A stretch of DNA of 64,000 nucleotides from Roseimicrobium gellanilyticum (GCF_003315205.1 NZ_QNRR01000005.1:310001-374000), one strand, 5' to 3'. Positions 9,243 to 17,863 are shown, counted from the first letter of the stretch. The notes: generated by a model from the sequence alone, not told the origin. Program-made: numbers and translations.

Positions 9243-9593
9243 ATGACAACTGATGAAGCTTTTGTTGCGGAACTGCGCACAGCAATCCTGGGTGATATGC
9301 TGGAGCAGTATCTGACGATGGTTTGCGATACGGACCCTGCATCCATCAATGACGACGGATGGAGAGCATTTATCGGATGGGTGCAGGAAAGCGGGCCTCT
9401 GGGCACGACGTCTGCCCGGACCGTGATTCGTCAGGTGCTGTGCAATGCGATATCCAAGACACTCGCAGTCTTGGACGGATCTTCAAACCTCGCGACAATG
9501 CGAGAGAAGATTGTGGTGCTATACGACGGGCAAGAAATCCAAGACAACCTGACGGACAATTTTTGGGAGCAAGAGGAAGAAGAGGAGGGTTGA
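9243..9593 (+). CDS. Small acidic soluble protein, unknown function
   Basis: Encodes 116 residues with a balanced composition (MTTDEAFVAELRTAILGDML...), no signal peptide and no membrane segment. It ends in an acidic run WEQEEEEEG. A purine-rich TGGAGGAT lies about 17 bases before the ATG. I do not recognise the family. It sits between the two copies of the mutS 3' end, which suggests that it arrived with, or was trapped by, that duplication. The small size and orphan neighbours would suit a cargo or immunity-type gene, but nothing in the sequence proves this. Confidence 0.6.
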   Translation: MTTDEAFVAELRTAILGDMLEQYLTMVCDTDPASINDDGWRAFIGWVQESGPLGTTSARTVIRQVLCNAISKTLAVLDGSSNLATMREKIVVLYDGQEIQDNLTDNFWEQEEEEEG

Positions 9594-9648
9594 AGGTGAA
9601 TTCTAAAACGCTAGAAGAAAACCAACGGTGAAGCCTGGAACAGTGCCA

Positions 9649-9712
9649 TGAAAGAGAAATTGCGCATCGGAAATACCTCCGTGGCCTGCGAGGCGCAGAT
9701 GACTTTGTTTGG
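9649..9712 (+). pseudogene. Duplicated 3' end of mutS
   Basis: A near copy of mutS 9097-9160. In frame it reads MKEKLRIGNTSVACEAQMTL, followed by FG, from an ATG at 9648, and so keeps a clamp-like QMTLF. It then runs nine more residues to a stop at 9743. Nothing upstream resembles the rest of MutS, so it is a fragment. It could still be translated as a 31-residue peptide. Confidence 0.8.
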
Positions 9713-9739
9713 TCGAGCCTCAACCACGCCTGCCTCGCT

Positions 9740-10099
9740 GTGATTGCGACTACGACAGACTATTCTCGTCCCGTCGATGAGGAGCAGATATTGGAATATC
9801 ACTTCGATGACAATCTGAAGCGCCTGCTCAGTGACCGTGTGGTCTTTGAAGAGGAAGAAAGCCACTTCGCACCGGAACCCAGCGTTGCTTGCCGGATTCG
9901 CAATGACAAAGGATTCGAGTTCACTCTGATTTACCTACACAGGTCCAAGGTACTCATGGTGCTGGGCGAAGCTGGTGTTGACCGGGCGATGTCTGCCAGG
10001 GTGTTTGTCTCCGAGTTCCCGGAACTTGAAGCCTTCAGGATGGGGTTGCCAGACGAACCCAATGACAGCAGGGGCGTTGCCGACCCTCTAGATAATTAA
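9740..10099 (+). CDS. Small hypothetical protein
   Basis: Encodes 119 residues from a GTG that overlaps the stop of the mutS-tail fragment (CTGTGATT). Composition is that of a soluble acidic protein, with a central stretch that looks like beta strands (VACRIRNDKGFEFTLIYLH). There is no signal peptide or membrane segment and I do not recognise the family. No in-frame ATG exists near the N-terminus. It is followed by the REP palindromes of the transposase locus. It may be an orphan paired with 9243-9593. Confidence 0.5.
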   Translation: MIATTTDYSRPVDEEQILEYHFDDNLKRLLSDRVVFEEEESHFAPEPSVACRIRNDKGFEFTLIYLHRSKVLMVLGEAGVDRAMSARVFVSEFPELEAFRMGLPDEPNDSRGVADPLDN

Positions 10100-10160
10100 C
10101 AAGGATGATGCGGCTCGGATGGCTTTGAAGAACTGGCAAAGTAGAGCGGAGTTCGCAGGG

Positions 10161-10193
10161 AGCGGCACTAGCCTTAGTGCCGGTGGTCGGCAA
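10161..10193 (-). repeat. REP palindrome R1 of the RAYT locus
   Basis: AGCGGCACTAGCCTTAGTGC followed by CGGTGGTCGGCAAT. It is the reverse complement of the REP downstream of the transposase at about 11020-11054, including the attached GCCGACCACC word. Confidence 0.85.
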
Positions 10194-10244
10194 TCTGGGT
10201 GCGGAGCCGCTTCCTCATGCGAGGGTGAGTTGTCGCGGAAGATG

Positions 10245-10272
10245 ACGGCACTAGGCTAGTGCCGCTCCTTGG
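10245..10272 (+). repeat. REP palindrome R2 of the RAYT locus
   Basis: CGGCACTAGGCTAGTGCCGC followed by TCCTTGGA, in the same orientation as R3. With R1 it forms an inverted pair about 80 bases apart, upstream of the transposase coding region. Confidence 0.85.
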
Positions 10273-10297
10273 AGCGGTCGGCTTTTCATGTGGGAGG

Positions 10298-11041
10298 GTG
10301 GAGAGACGCGCAAACAATTTGCTCGACGAAAATGTATTCTATCGTTTCGTCCATGGCGTGGAGTTCAAGTATTTCAACCCCTTTGAATACGTCCGCGTCA
10401 CCCGCCAGAACTTGACGCATTGGCAGCAGCCGGGGGTATCCTATTTCCTCACGTATCACCTGGCGGATGCGATGCCCGCCGTGCTCCTCAACCAGTGGAA
10501 ACAAGAGCGGGCCATTTGGCTTTCCTTTCATCCCGAGCCCTGGACGCCTGAGGTGGAAGATGAATACCACCGTCGCTTCTCTTCACAGATGGAACGGTGG
10601 CTGGATGCGGGCCATGGTTCATGTGTGTTGCGTCGTCCCGAGGTGCGAGCGGAGGTAGAGGAGAGCTTCCGATACTTTGAAGGCGTGAGGTATCAAAGCT
10701 TCTCGTGGGTCATCATGCCCAATCACGTGCACTTGCTGGTGATGCTGCATCCGGATTGGACGCTGGAGAAGGTGCTCTTCACGTGGAAGCGACGGACCTC
10801 GGGACGTATCAATGAGCTTTGCGGCACGGAAGGGCAGCAGTGGCAGCATGACTACTTCGATCGAATCATCCGTGATGGGCAGCACTTTGACAACGTGGTG
10901 CGGTACATCCGGAGGAATCCCGTGAAAGCGAAGCTGCGGGAAGGGGAGTACACGCTGTGGGAGAGTGATGAAGTGAAGAGGGTGATGGGAAGCGAAGGAA
11001 GAAGTGGATCCGCGCCCAGAATTGCCGACCACCGGCACTAA
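10298..11041 (+). CDS. REP-associated tyrosine transposase (RAYT, Y1/HUH family)
   Basis: About 247 residues. Single-strand-acting HUH transposases use a His-hydrophobe-His metal site and a catalytic tyrosine. Both are visible: IMPNHVHLLV, and WQHDYFDRIIRDGQHF with the Tyr in DYFDR. The flanking YFLTYHLAD strand and YIRRNPVKAKL are typical of RAYTs. The start is uncertain. I chose the GTG at 10298, which clears the REP, but a GTG at 10259 is also open and lies inside R2. Three REP palindromes bracket the gene in mixed orientation. RAYTs are thought to move or maintain REP sequences. No TnpB partner is present. Confidence 0.9.
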   Translation: MERRANNLLDENVFYRFVHGVEFKYFNPFEYVRVTRQNLTHWQQPGVSYFLTYHLADAMPAVLLNQWKQERAIWLSFHPEPWTPEVEDEYHRRFSSQMERWLDAGHGSCVLRRPEVRAEVEESFRYFEGVRYQSFSWVIMPNHVHLLVMLHPDWTLEKVLFTWKRRTSGRINELCGTEGQQWQHDYFDRIIRDGQHFDNVVRYIRRNPVKAKLREGEYTLWESDEVKRVMGSEGRSGSAPRIADHRH

Positions 11042-11060
11042 GGCTAGTGCCGCTCCTTGA
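11022..11060 (+). repeat. REP palindrome R3 of the RAYT locus
   Basis: GCCGACCACCGGCACTAAGG followed by CTAGTGCCGCTCCTTGA. It overlaps the last codons and stop of the transposase gene, so the enzyme's C-terminus is encoded partly by the repeat. Confidence 0.85.
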
Positions 11061-11130
11061 ACTGTCGCCATTTCCAGATTAAATCGCGGGTGCTGACTTT
11101 GCAGGAATTCTCCACTCCTCCAGAAACTCC

Positions 11131-11400
11131 ATGGCATATGTCATCTGCCCCAAGCACGGAGGTTCCGGCGTTTACATGCTCTGCCCTCACGTGCTCCGTG
11201 ATTTTTTCGCGGGAGATTCGTTCGCGTGTTACCACGTGACCACTAATGAGTTCCTGGTACCGAAGATAGAACTCTGTGCTGACTGCCGCACTGAGTGGAT
11301 GAAACTCCAATCGGAAGACGAAATCGATGACTTCTTGGACAGGATTGGGCCGGTGTGTGGGCGATGCTTTCGCGAAAAGCAGGTAATTGAACTCACCTAA
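11131..11400 (+). CDS. Small zinc-ribbon-like protein
   Basis: Encodes 89 residues with four pairs of likely metal ligands: CPKH near the start, CPH, LCADC and VCGRC near the end. It has no signal peptide or membrane segment. I do not recognise the family; structural zinc binding is inferred from the Cys pattern. It converges on hrpA with only five bases between the two stops. The ATG was chosen because all Cys pairs lie after it. Confidence 0.6.
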   Translation: MAYVICPKHGGSGVYMLCPHVLRDFFAGDSFACYHVTTNEFLVPKIELCADCRTEWMKLQSEDEIDDFLDRIGPVCGRCFREKQVIELT

Positions 11401-11405
11401 CCCCC

Positions 11406-14400
11406 TCACCCCAGCATCGCCTCCAGCCGCTTTTCACTCACGGGCTGCGCGGTGCCGAGCTCGGGCGCGAACACCTGCACGCGGAATTCTTCCAGCATCC
11501 AGCGGTAGGTTTCGTGTTGGGACTTGGGCACGTGGGTGGGCCAGGCGTCGAAGGCGAAGTCGGCGATGAGGTCGGCTTTGGCGTCGTCCTTGGCGGCGTT
11601 GGCGATCCACCGGTCGTTGCGGACCTGGATGGCCTTGAGATAACGGGCGAGGTGGGTGAGCTGCGCGTGCGGGGTCACGGCGAGCACATCGGGGGGCACG
11701 AGGCGCTGCACGTCTTTTTCCAGGCCGGGATAGCGCTTGGAGAGCGTGAGCAGCTTGCCCTTCTGCTCCTGCACCTGGGTGACGAGGGACTTCACGCGAT
11801 GCGTGAGCGCGGGCAGTTCGCGGCGCACGGTGTCGCACAGCGCGAGGAAACGTTTTTCCGTGAGGGGGAACACCGGGTCAAGCCGCAGCGCATGCGCGAG
11901 GATGTGCTCATAGGCGCTGCGCTGCATCTGGTCCGCAGGCGAGGAGTTCTTCGCGACGGGTGCTGATGTCGCCCCCGCAGAAGAGCTGCCGCCCACATGC
12001 ATCTGAGAGAGCGCGGCGTGGAAGCTCACGGGGAGTTGCTTCGTCAGGTTCGCGCTGCCGCTGCCGGGGATATTGAGCATGCGCAGCTCCTTCATGAGCC
12101 ATACGAGGTCCTTGCCCAACGCGATCTCCGCCAGCTTGCGCACGCCACCCACGGAGACGCGCGCAGCTTCCTCACGCGTGCGGTAGAGGCGCACATCCAC
12201 CTCGTGCTCGCGCGCGGCGAGGCCGAACCATCCGCGCACCTCGACGCCGGCGACGTGCTCCACCACGAGGCTCTCCGGCAGGTCGCCAAAGGACCACGCC
12301 TTCAGCGCGTGCCGCTCCACGCGGGCCACGGTCTTCTCCCACGCATCGGACTTCACGTCCCGCTTCTTCACCGTCTTCTGGATCTCGCTGAGGTCGCGGC
12401 CCACCATGAGGGTGTTCTTCTTCTGGTCCAGCACCTCCACGCGCGGATGCAGGTGGCCTGGCAGACTGTTCGGCGGCCAGTCCTCCGGCTTCACGTCGAT
12501 GCCATAACGCCGCGTGAGATGACTCGCGAAGGTGGCGAAGAAATCCCCCGTGCCCGGGTCGAACTCGTGCGCCACTTCACGCGCCTTCGCCTCGATGGGC
12601 ATGAAGCTGCGGCGCAAGGCACGTGGCAGCGCACGCATGAGCACGGTGGCAATCTCCTCGCGCAGGCCGGGCACCATCCACTGCACTTGGGCGCTGGTGA
12701 GATGCGCGGCGATTTGCATCGGCACACGCACGGTCACGCCATCATCCTCCTCACCGGGACGGTATTGATAGGTCACCGGCAGCACGCTGTTCCCCACGGA
12801 CACCTGGTCCGGGAAAAGCTTCGGGTCACACGCGAAGTCCTCGCCGCGCGTCAGTTCCTCCTCCGTCACGCAGAGGAAGGAAGGCTGCTCCGCCGCGCGC
12901 TCATTCACAAACTTGTTCAGGTCATGGATGGAGGAAATATTCGCGCCAGAGAGATGCCGCTGGTAGAAGGTGAAGAGCCGCTCATCGATGGCATACACGC
13001 GGTTGTCCCGCACGCGCGTGAGCATGGTCTCTATCTTCTCGCGCACGGTGTGGTTGTGCTTGTAGAAGCGCAGCGTGATGGGTGTATCGCGGTTATCGAT
13101 AAGCGCGCCACGGATAAACAAATCCGTCGCCGCCACGGCATCCACCTTGCCGAAGTCGATGCTCTGCCGCTTCACCTCCAGCCCGTGGAGCAGGGTGCGC
13201 TGCGTGACGAGCACGCGACCCGCCTTCGCATGCCACTGCGGCTCGCTGTACTTGTACTGCACCAGGTGCGCGCCCAGCTCGGCAATCCAGTCGGGCTGTA
13301 TCTTCGCCACGGTGCGGGCGAAGAGCTGCGAGGTATGCACAATCTCCCCTGCCACAATCCACGCGGGCTGCTTGCTCTTCTCCTGCTGGCCCGGCTTGGC
13401 ATGCGGCGCATTCTTCTCGCGCCGCTCATAGAGGTTCGAGCCGGGGAAGAGCATCACCTCGCGATTGCCTCCCGCCTTGTAGATATTCTTCCCTTCCTTC
13501 AGTGCGATGTGGCTGAGCTGTCCCGCGAGGATGCAGCGGTGGATGCGGTCCTCCACGCTGAGGTTTGTCTTCAGCTCACCTGCTGCGGCTGATTCACGCA
13601 GGTCGCGGTCGAAGGTCTCTGTGAGTTGCTTCCAGATATCCCGCCACTCCGTCATGCGGGTGAAGGAGAGGAAGCCCGACTTGCAGAACTTGCCCAGCGC
13701 ATTGCGCGAGCGCTGGCCGGGCTCCGGAGACGCACTCCAGATTTTCCACAGCGTCATGAAATCCGAGTCCGGCGCGGCGAAGGCCTTGTGCGCGGCATTG
13801 GCCTGCTCCTTCTTCTCCTCCGGTCGTTCACGCGGGTCGGGAATGCTCAGACCCGCGGCGATGACGAGCATCTCCGGCAGCACGCGCTCCTCACGCGCCT
13901 GCAGCAGCATGCGCCCCAGCGTGGGGTCGAGCGGCAGCTTCGCGAGTTCATGGCCCAGTGAGGTGAGTTCATGCGTGTCACTCAGCGAACCGAGCTCGCG
14001 CAGCAATTCATAGCCGCCACGCACCGCCGCCTGCGTGGGCGGATTGATGAACGGGAAGCTTTCGATATCACCGAGCTTGAAGGCCTTCATGCGCAGGATG
14101 ACCTCCGCGAGATTCGCCCGCTGGATTTCCGGCATGGTGAAGCGTTCGCGCTTCAGGTAGTCCTCCTGCGAAAAGAGGCGGATGCACACGCCATCCTGCA
14201 CACGCCCCGCGCGACCGGCACGCTGGTTCGCGCTGCTCTGCGACACGGCCTCCACCGGCAGGCGCTTCGTGCGCGTGCGGGCGTTGTACCGGCTCACACG
14301 CGCGAGACCACTGTCGATGACATAACGGATGCGCGGGATGGTGATGGACGTTTCCGCCACGTTCGTCGCGATGACCACGCGGCGTTTCCGTCCCGGTGCA

Positions 14401-15212
14401 AAGATGCGCTGCTGCTCTGCCGAGGCCATGCGGCCAAAGAGCGGCAGCACCTCATAGCCATTGCCGATGCGTCCCTCAATGAGATCACGCGCATCGCGGA
14501 TGTCCCGCTCCGTGGGCATGAAGACGAGGATGTCGCCGTCATTGCTTTCGATGAGTGCATCCTCCACCGCAGCCACGGCGGCATCGATGACGCCCATGTC
14601 CTCGTCCTCTTCCTCGAAAGGCTTGTAGCGAATCTCGACGGGATACAATCGCCCGGACACCTCGATGATGGGCGCATTGCCGAAGGCCTTGGAGAACGCC
14701 TCCGTATCGATGGTCGCCGACGTGACGAGCAGCTTCAGGTCCGGGCGCTTCTTCAGCAGGCCCACGAGGTAGCCCAGGAGGAAGTCGATGTTCAGCGAAC
14801 GCTCATGCGCTTCATCCAGGATGAGCACCGAGTAGCCGCGTAGCATCGGGTCGCTTTGGATTTCCGCGAGCAGGATGCCGTCCGTCATGAACTTCACCCG
14901 CGTGTCGCGACTCGTGTCATCTGCGAAGCGCATCTTGCACCCCACCAGTCCGCCCCACGGCACATTGAGCTCCTCCGCCACGCGCTTGGAGACACTCATG
15001 GCCGCCACGCGTCGCGGCTGCGTGCAGCCGATTTTCCCCCGTGCCTCCGGCAGCGCCTCCAGGCACATCTTCGGAAGTTGCGTCGTTTTCCCCGAGCCCG
15101 TTTCGCCTGCGAGAATCACGACCTGGTGTTGCCGTATCGCCGCCACAATCTCCTCCCGCCGCGCCGTGATGGGCAGGTCTGCAGGATAGCGGATGTTGAG
15201 GGTGGGGGACAC
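11406..15212 (-). CDS. hrpA: ATP-dependent RNA helicase HrpA (DEAH box)
   Basis: A 1268-residue DEAH/RHA helicase, about the length of E. coli HrpA (1300), so full length. Motif I is GETGSGKTTQLPK (about residues 36-48), motif II is LDEAHERSLN, motif III is SATID, and motif VI is QRAGRAGR. The helicase-associated and OB-type regions follow, then the long C-terminal region typical of HrpA. It unwinds RNA in the cytoplasm using NTP and has been linked to ribosome rescue in E. coli. The start is a GTG at 15212. A short tandem repeat lies directly upstream in the leader. It stands alone, with no operon partner. Confidence 0.96.
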   Translation of the reverse strand: MSPTLNIRYPADLPITARREEIVAAIRQHQVVILAGETGSGKTTQLPKMCLEALPEARGKIGCTQPRRVAAMSVSKRVAEELNVPWGGLVGCKMRFADDTSRDTRVKFMTDGILLAEIQSDPMLRGYSVLILDEAHERSLNIDFLLGYLVGLLKKRPDLKLLVTSATIDTEAFSKAFGNAPIIEVSGRLYPVEIRYKPFEEEDEDMGVIDAAVAAVEDALIESNDGDILVFMPTERDIRDARDLIEGRIGNGYEVLPLFGRMASAEQQRIFAPGRKRRVVIATNVAETSITIPRIRYVIDSGLARVSRYNARTRTKRLPVEAVSQSSANQRAGRAGRVQDGVCIRLFSQEDYLKRERFTMPEIQRANLAEVILRMKAFKLGDIESFPFINPPTQAAVRGGYELLRELGSLSDTHELTSLGHELAKLPLDPTLGRMLLQAREERVLPEMLVIAAGLSIPDPRERPEEKKEQANAAHKAFAAPDSDFMTLWKIWSASPEPGQRSRNALGKFCKSGFLSFTRMTEWRDIWKQLTETFDRDLRESAAAGELKTNLSVEDRIHRCILAGQLSHIALKEGKNIYKAGGNREVMLFPGSNLYERREKNAPHAKPGQQEKSKQPAWIVAGEIVHTSQLFARTVAKIQPDWIAELGAHLVQYKYSEPQWHAKAGRVLVTQRTLLHGLEVKRQSIDFGKVDAVAATDLFIRGALIDNRDTPITLRFYKHNHTVREKIETMLTRVRDNRVYAIDERLFTFYQRHLSGANISSIHDLNKFVNERAAEQPSFLCVTEEELTRGEDFACDPKLFPDQVSVGNSVLPVTYQYRPGEEDDGVTVRVPMQIAAHLTSAQVQWMVPGLREEIATVLMRALPRALRRSFMPIEAKAREVAHEFDPGTGDFFATFASHLTRRYGIDVKPEDWPPNSLPGHLHPRVEVLDQKKNTLMVGRDLSEIQKTVKKRDVKSDAWEKTVARVERHALKAWSFGDLPESLVVEHVAGVEVRGWFGLAAREHEVDVRLYRTREEAARVSVGGVRKLAEIALGKDLVWLMKELRMLNIPGSGSANLTKQLPVSFHAALSQMHVGGSSSAGATSAPVAKNSSPADQMQRSAYEHILAHALRLDPVFPLTEKRFLALCDTVRRELPALTHRVKSLVTQVQEQKGKLLTLSKRYPGLEKDVQRLVPPDVLAVTPHAQLTHLARYLKAIQVRNDRWIANAAKDDAKADLIADFAFDAWPTHVPKSQHETYRWMLEEFRVQVFAPELGTAQPVSEKRLEAMLG

Positions 15213-15221
15213 GGGCGTGGG

Positions 15222-15266
15222 AGACGGGGAGACGGGGAGACGGGGAGACGGGGAGACGGGGAGACG
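15222..15266. repeat. 8-base tandem repeat in the hrpA leader
   Basis: AGACGGGG is repeated about 5.6 times, beginning ten bases upstream of the hrpA GTG. Such a tract can change length by slippage. It would alter leader spacing, not the reading frame. Confidence 0.85.
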
Positions 15267-15431
15267 AACGGGTGTGGGAGATTGAGGGCCGGGAATATGC
15301 CTCAGGTCGCGGGAAGAGCAGGTGATTTTGAGAACGCTGGCGTGTGGGGCAACCCACCAGGATGCATGGGCTTCAGGTTAAGAAAGCGAGGTGATACACG
15401 CGACTGATTTGGATGCTGTGACGCGAAGCGT

Positions 15432-15605
15432 CCTTGGACTGCGCGCAGCCCTGCTGCCGCTTTCCTCAAGTGCAGCCTTCTGCACGCTTCACTGCGACGA
15501 AGTCGCCAAGCTTGTCTGGAGACTTCACACTACGAGCGAGTGTCGCCATCGCCACAGCAGGCTGTGGACTCTGGAAAGCGGCAGCAGGCTGCACGCAGTC
15601 CAAGG
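15432..15605. repeat. Palindromic dispersed element family 2, copy 1
   Basis: The left arm 15432-15463 (CCTTGGACTGCGCGCAGCCC...) and right arm 15575-15605 (AAAGCGGCAGCAGGCTGCAC...) are reverse complements but for two small differences. The same arms recur at 17571-17758. Confidence 0.8.
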
Positions 15606-15727
15606 TGGCTTCGCCACACAAGTTACCCTATAGGCGAGATGGCGATGTCATGAGCATGTGGTGTGGCCGAGCGTGAGGGCACAGAGATGCCTCCCTACAT
15701 GATGGTCGCACCGTCGCACTCGCAGCT

Positions 15728-16591
15728 TCACGCCGCCCTTGCCGTCGCGTCCACCTTGTTCCCCACGCTCACATAGCTCAGGAGCTGCACAATCTGCTCA
15801 CGCATCTTTTCGCGCGGCACAATCATGTCCACGAGACCGTGCTCCAGCATGAACTCAGCCGTTTGGAAGCCGGGGGGCAGGTCGCTATGGGTCGTTTCCT
15901 TCACCACGCGCGGACCGGCGAAGCCAATCATGCACTTCGGTTCGGCCAGGATGATGTCACCCACCGTGGCGAAGCTCGCGGTGACGCCGCCCGTGGTCGG
16001 GTGGGTCAGCACGGAGATGTAGGGCAGTTTCGCCTCGCCGTGACGCGCCAGGGCGCCGCAGGTCTTGGCCATTTGCATGAGGCTCAAAATGCCCTCGTGC
16101 ATGCGTGCGCCACCGGAGGCACTGAAGATGATGACGGCACAACCATCCGCCGTGGCGGCTTCGATGGCGCGGGTGATTTTCTCACCCACCACACTGCCCA
16201 TGCTCGCGCCCAGGAAGCGGAAGTCCATGATCGCCAGCACCACGGGGATGCCCTCCATCTTTGCTCGACCCGTGACCACCGCTTCCGTCAGGCCGGTCTT
16301 GGTCTGGTAAGCCTTCACCTTGCCGAGGTAGTCCTTGAAGCCGAGAGCGTTTACGGAGTCCAGATTCGCATCCATTTCCTGGAAGGTGCCTTCATCCACG
16401 AGGCTGGCGATGCGCTCCGCCGAGGTCAGGGTGAAATGGTGTCCGCAGTGCGTGCAGACCTTCATGTTCTTGGCGAGGGCCACTTCGTAGAGGCTTTCGC
16501 CGCAGGAGGGACACTTGATCCAGAGTCCCTCGGGCATGTCCTTTTTCTTCTCGCCGAGGTTGGAGACGTTGCGCTTGGAAAAGATTCCCAT
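15728..16591 (-). CDS. accD: Acetyl-CoA carboxylase carboxyltransferase subunit beta
   Basis: A 287-residue AccD that transfers carboxyl from carboxybiotin to acetyl-CoA, the first step of fatty-acid synthesis, as a heterotetramer with AccA. The N-terminal zinc ribbon has C27-P-S-C30 and C46-T-H-C49. The crotonase-like carboxyltransferase fold follows, with IIFSASGGARMHEG and LTHPTTGGVTASFA in the expected order. Length is close to the E. coli protein (304). accA and the biotin carrier are not in the window. It has no close co-directional partner; comF lies about 130 bases upstream on the same strand. Confidence 0.97.
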   Translation of the reverse strand: MGIFSKRNVSNLGEKKKDMPEGLWIKCPSCGESLYEVALAKNMKVCTHCGHHFTLTSAERIASLVDEGTFQEMDANLDSVNALGFKDYLGKVKAYQTKTGLTEAVVTGRAKMEGIPVVLAIMDFRFLGASMGSVVGEKITRAIEAATADGCAVIIFSASGGARMHEGILSLMQMAKTCGALARHGEAKLPYISVLTHPTTGGVTASFATVGDIILAEPKCMIGFAGPRVVKETTHSDLPPGFQTAEFMLEHGLVDMIVPREKMREQIVQLLSYVSVGNKVDATARAA

Positions 16592-16722
16592 GGAGGTGGT
16601 CGTAGGGGAAAGTTGTGAAAGTCGGGCGGTGGGCTGCCGCGTGTACCGGGGGATGAACTCAGTTCAGATCCAGCGGCGGGCGCGGGCGGGTTGGGACTAT
16701 GGCAATCGGTTGAACCGGAATG

Positions 16723-17511
16723 CTAACCGCGGGCGACCGTGATCACAACTACCTTTTGGACCCCCGCCTCCCGCCTCAGGACCCGGGCGCACTCGCTGGT
16801 GGTGGACCCCGTGGTCAGCACGTCATCCACCAGAAGGACCGACCGGTTCTTGAGCGTGCTCTGACGCACCAGGGACGGGCTGGCCTGGAAGGCGCCCCGC
16901 AGGTTCTCAAAACGCTGGTGCCGGGAGAGGGACGCCTGGGCCGTGGTGGAGCGCACGCGGCGCAAGGCATCTACCACCGGGATACCGAACGTGCGGGACA
17001 GCTCGCGGCAGAGCTCCATGGACTGGTTGTAGTCCCTCTCCCGCTGCCGGGCATGGTGCAGCGGCACCGGGACCAGTGCCCACTCCGCAGGCGGCAACGT
17101 GGAGAGTCGGGAGTCTTCCATGGTCCGCCCCAGCAGGTGGCCCAGCACCCCGCGCAGGTGCAGACGGCGGTTGTATTTGAACTTGTGAATCAGCTCCCGC
17201 ACCACCCCCTCCGCCTGGCAGGCCGCGATTGCGAAGTCGAAGTGCAGCTTCAGCCCCGTGCAGTTCCCGCAGCGGAACGTCCCGGAGATGGCCCCGTCGT
17301 ATGACTCCCCACAGACCTCACAAAACGGCGGGTGGATGCGCTGCACCTCCTTCAGGCAGACATCACACAGCCAGCGCGCCTCGTCCTGACGCTGGGCGGG
17401 GAGGAAGACCTCACAGCCCTCGCATTTCCGCGTGTAGACCAGGTCCAGAAACGCCTCCGTGTATCCGCGCCACCAAGGGGTGGGTTTCGCGAGCGGGCTG
17501 GGGGTGACCAT
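16723..17511 (-). CDS. comF: ComF family phosphoribosyltransferase-like protein
   Basis: About 262 residues from the ATG at 17511; the frame is open a little further upstream, but that part lies in the intergenic repeat. The N-terminal part carries paired Cys (CEGCEVF, CDVC, CEVCGE, CGNC), a zinc ribbon typical of ComF. The C-terminal phosphoribosyltransferase signature is RSVLLVDDVLTTGSTTSE. ComF proteins are needed for DNA uptake in competent bacteria and act at the cytoplasmic side on incoming single strands. The only other pilus-related genes here are the unlinked pseudopilin cassette at 41281-47555. Confidence 0.93.
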   Translation of the reverse strand: MVTPSPLAKPTPWWRGYTEAFLDLVYTRKCEGCEVFLPAQRQDEARWLCDVCLKEVQRIHPPFCEVCGESYDGAISGTFRCGNCTGLKLHFDFAIAACQAEGVVRELIHKFKYNRRLHLRGVLGHLLGRTMEDSRLSTLPPAEWALVPVPLHHARQRERDYNQSMELCRELSRTFGIPVVDALRRVRSTTAQASLSRHQRFENLRGAFQASPSLVRQSTLKNRSVLLVDDVLTTGSTTSECARVLRREAGVQKVVVITVARG

Positions 17512-17570
17512 GTTGGGGGATTGTGGGGACGCGTGGCGGAAACGCAAGCGCGGAGCGAGCCGAAGGCCTT

Positions 17571-17758
17571 GGACTGCGGCAGCCTGCTGCCGCTTTGAAG
17601 AGTCTACAGCCTGCTGTAGCGATGGTGGCTAACTCTTGAGGCTTGGCCCCCCTGTAGGAGATTCATTGGCGGCTTCGCCGCAGTGGGACGTGCAGCAGGC
17701 TGCACTATGAGAAAGCGGCAGCAGGCTGCACGCAGTCCAAGGCCTTCGGCCCGGCTCC
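17571..17758. repeat. Palindromic dispersed element family 2, copy 2
   Basis: Arms at 17571-17606 and 17722-17758 share CGAAGGCCTTGGACTGCG and GCAGCCTGCTGCCGCTTT with their reverse complements, and match copy 1. The centre has a second small inverted pair built on CAGCCTGCTG and GCAGCAGGCTGCA. It fills most of the comF-DUF2851 intergenic space (17512-17863), which otherwise holds only a TCTGCGTCTCTGTGTTGAA repeat word. Confidence 0.8.
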
Positions 17759-17863
17759 CAGTGCTCGTGAGCATTCTCTATCTTCAACAAACTCCGTGTT
17801 TCCGTGACTCTGCGTCTCTGTGTTGAAATCCCAGACGCACCACCCTCGCCACCGCCACACCAC

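Larger units (their letters stand above)
15213..15727. other. Intergenic space between accD and hrpA with repeats only
   Basis: No gene is visible. It holds the 8-base tandem tract in the hrpA leader and copy 1 of palindrome family 2. The remaining sequence shows no promoter that I can call with confidence. Confidence 0.6.

Noticed and set aside
10259-11041. IS200/IS605 insertion sequence
   Set aside because: The transposase is of the RAYT type with REP palindromes, no TnpB, and no element ends of the IS200 kind.
11997-13592. 531-codon forward frame opposite hrpA
   Set aside because: It is antisense to conserved HrpA motifs and its translation is low-complexity.
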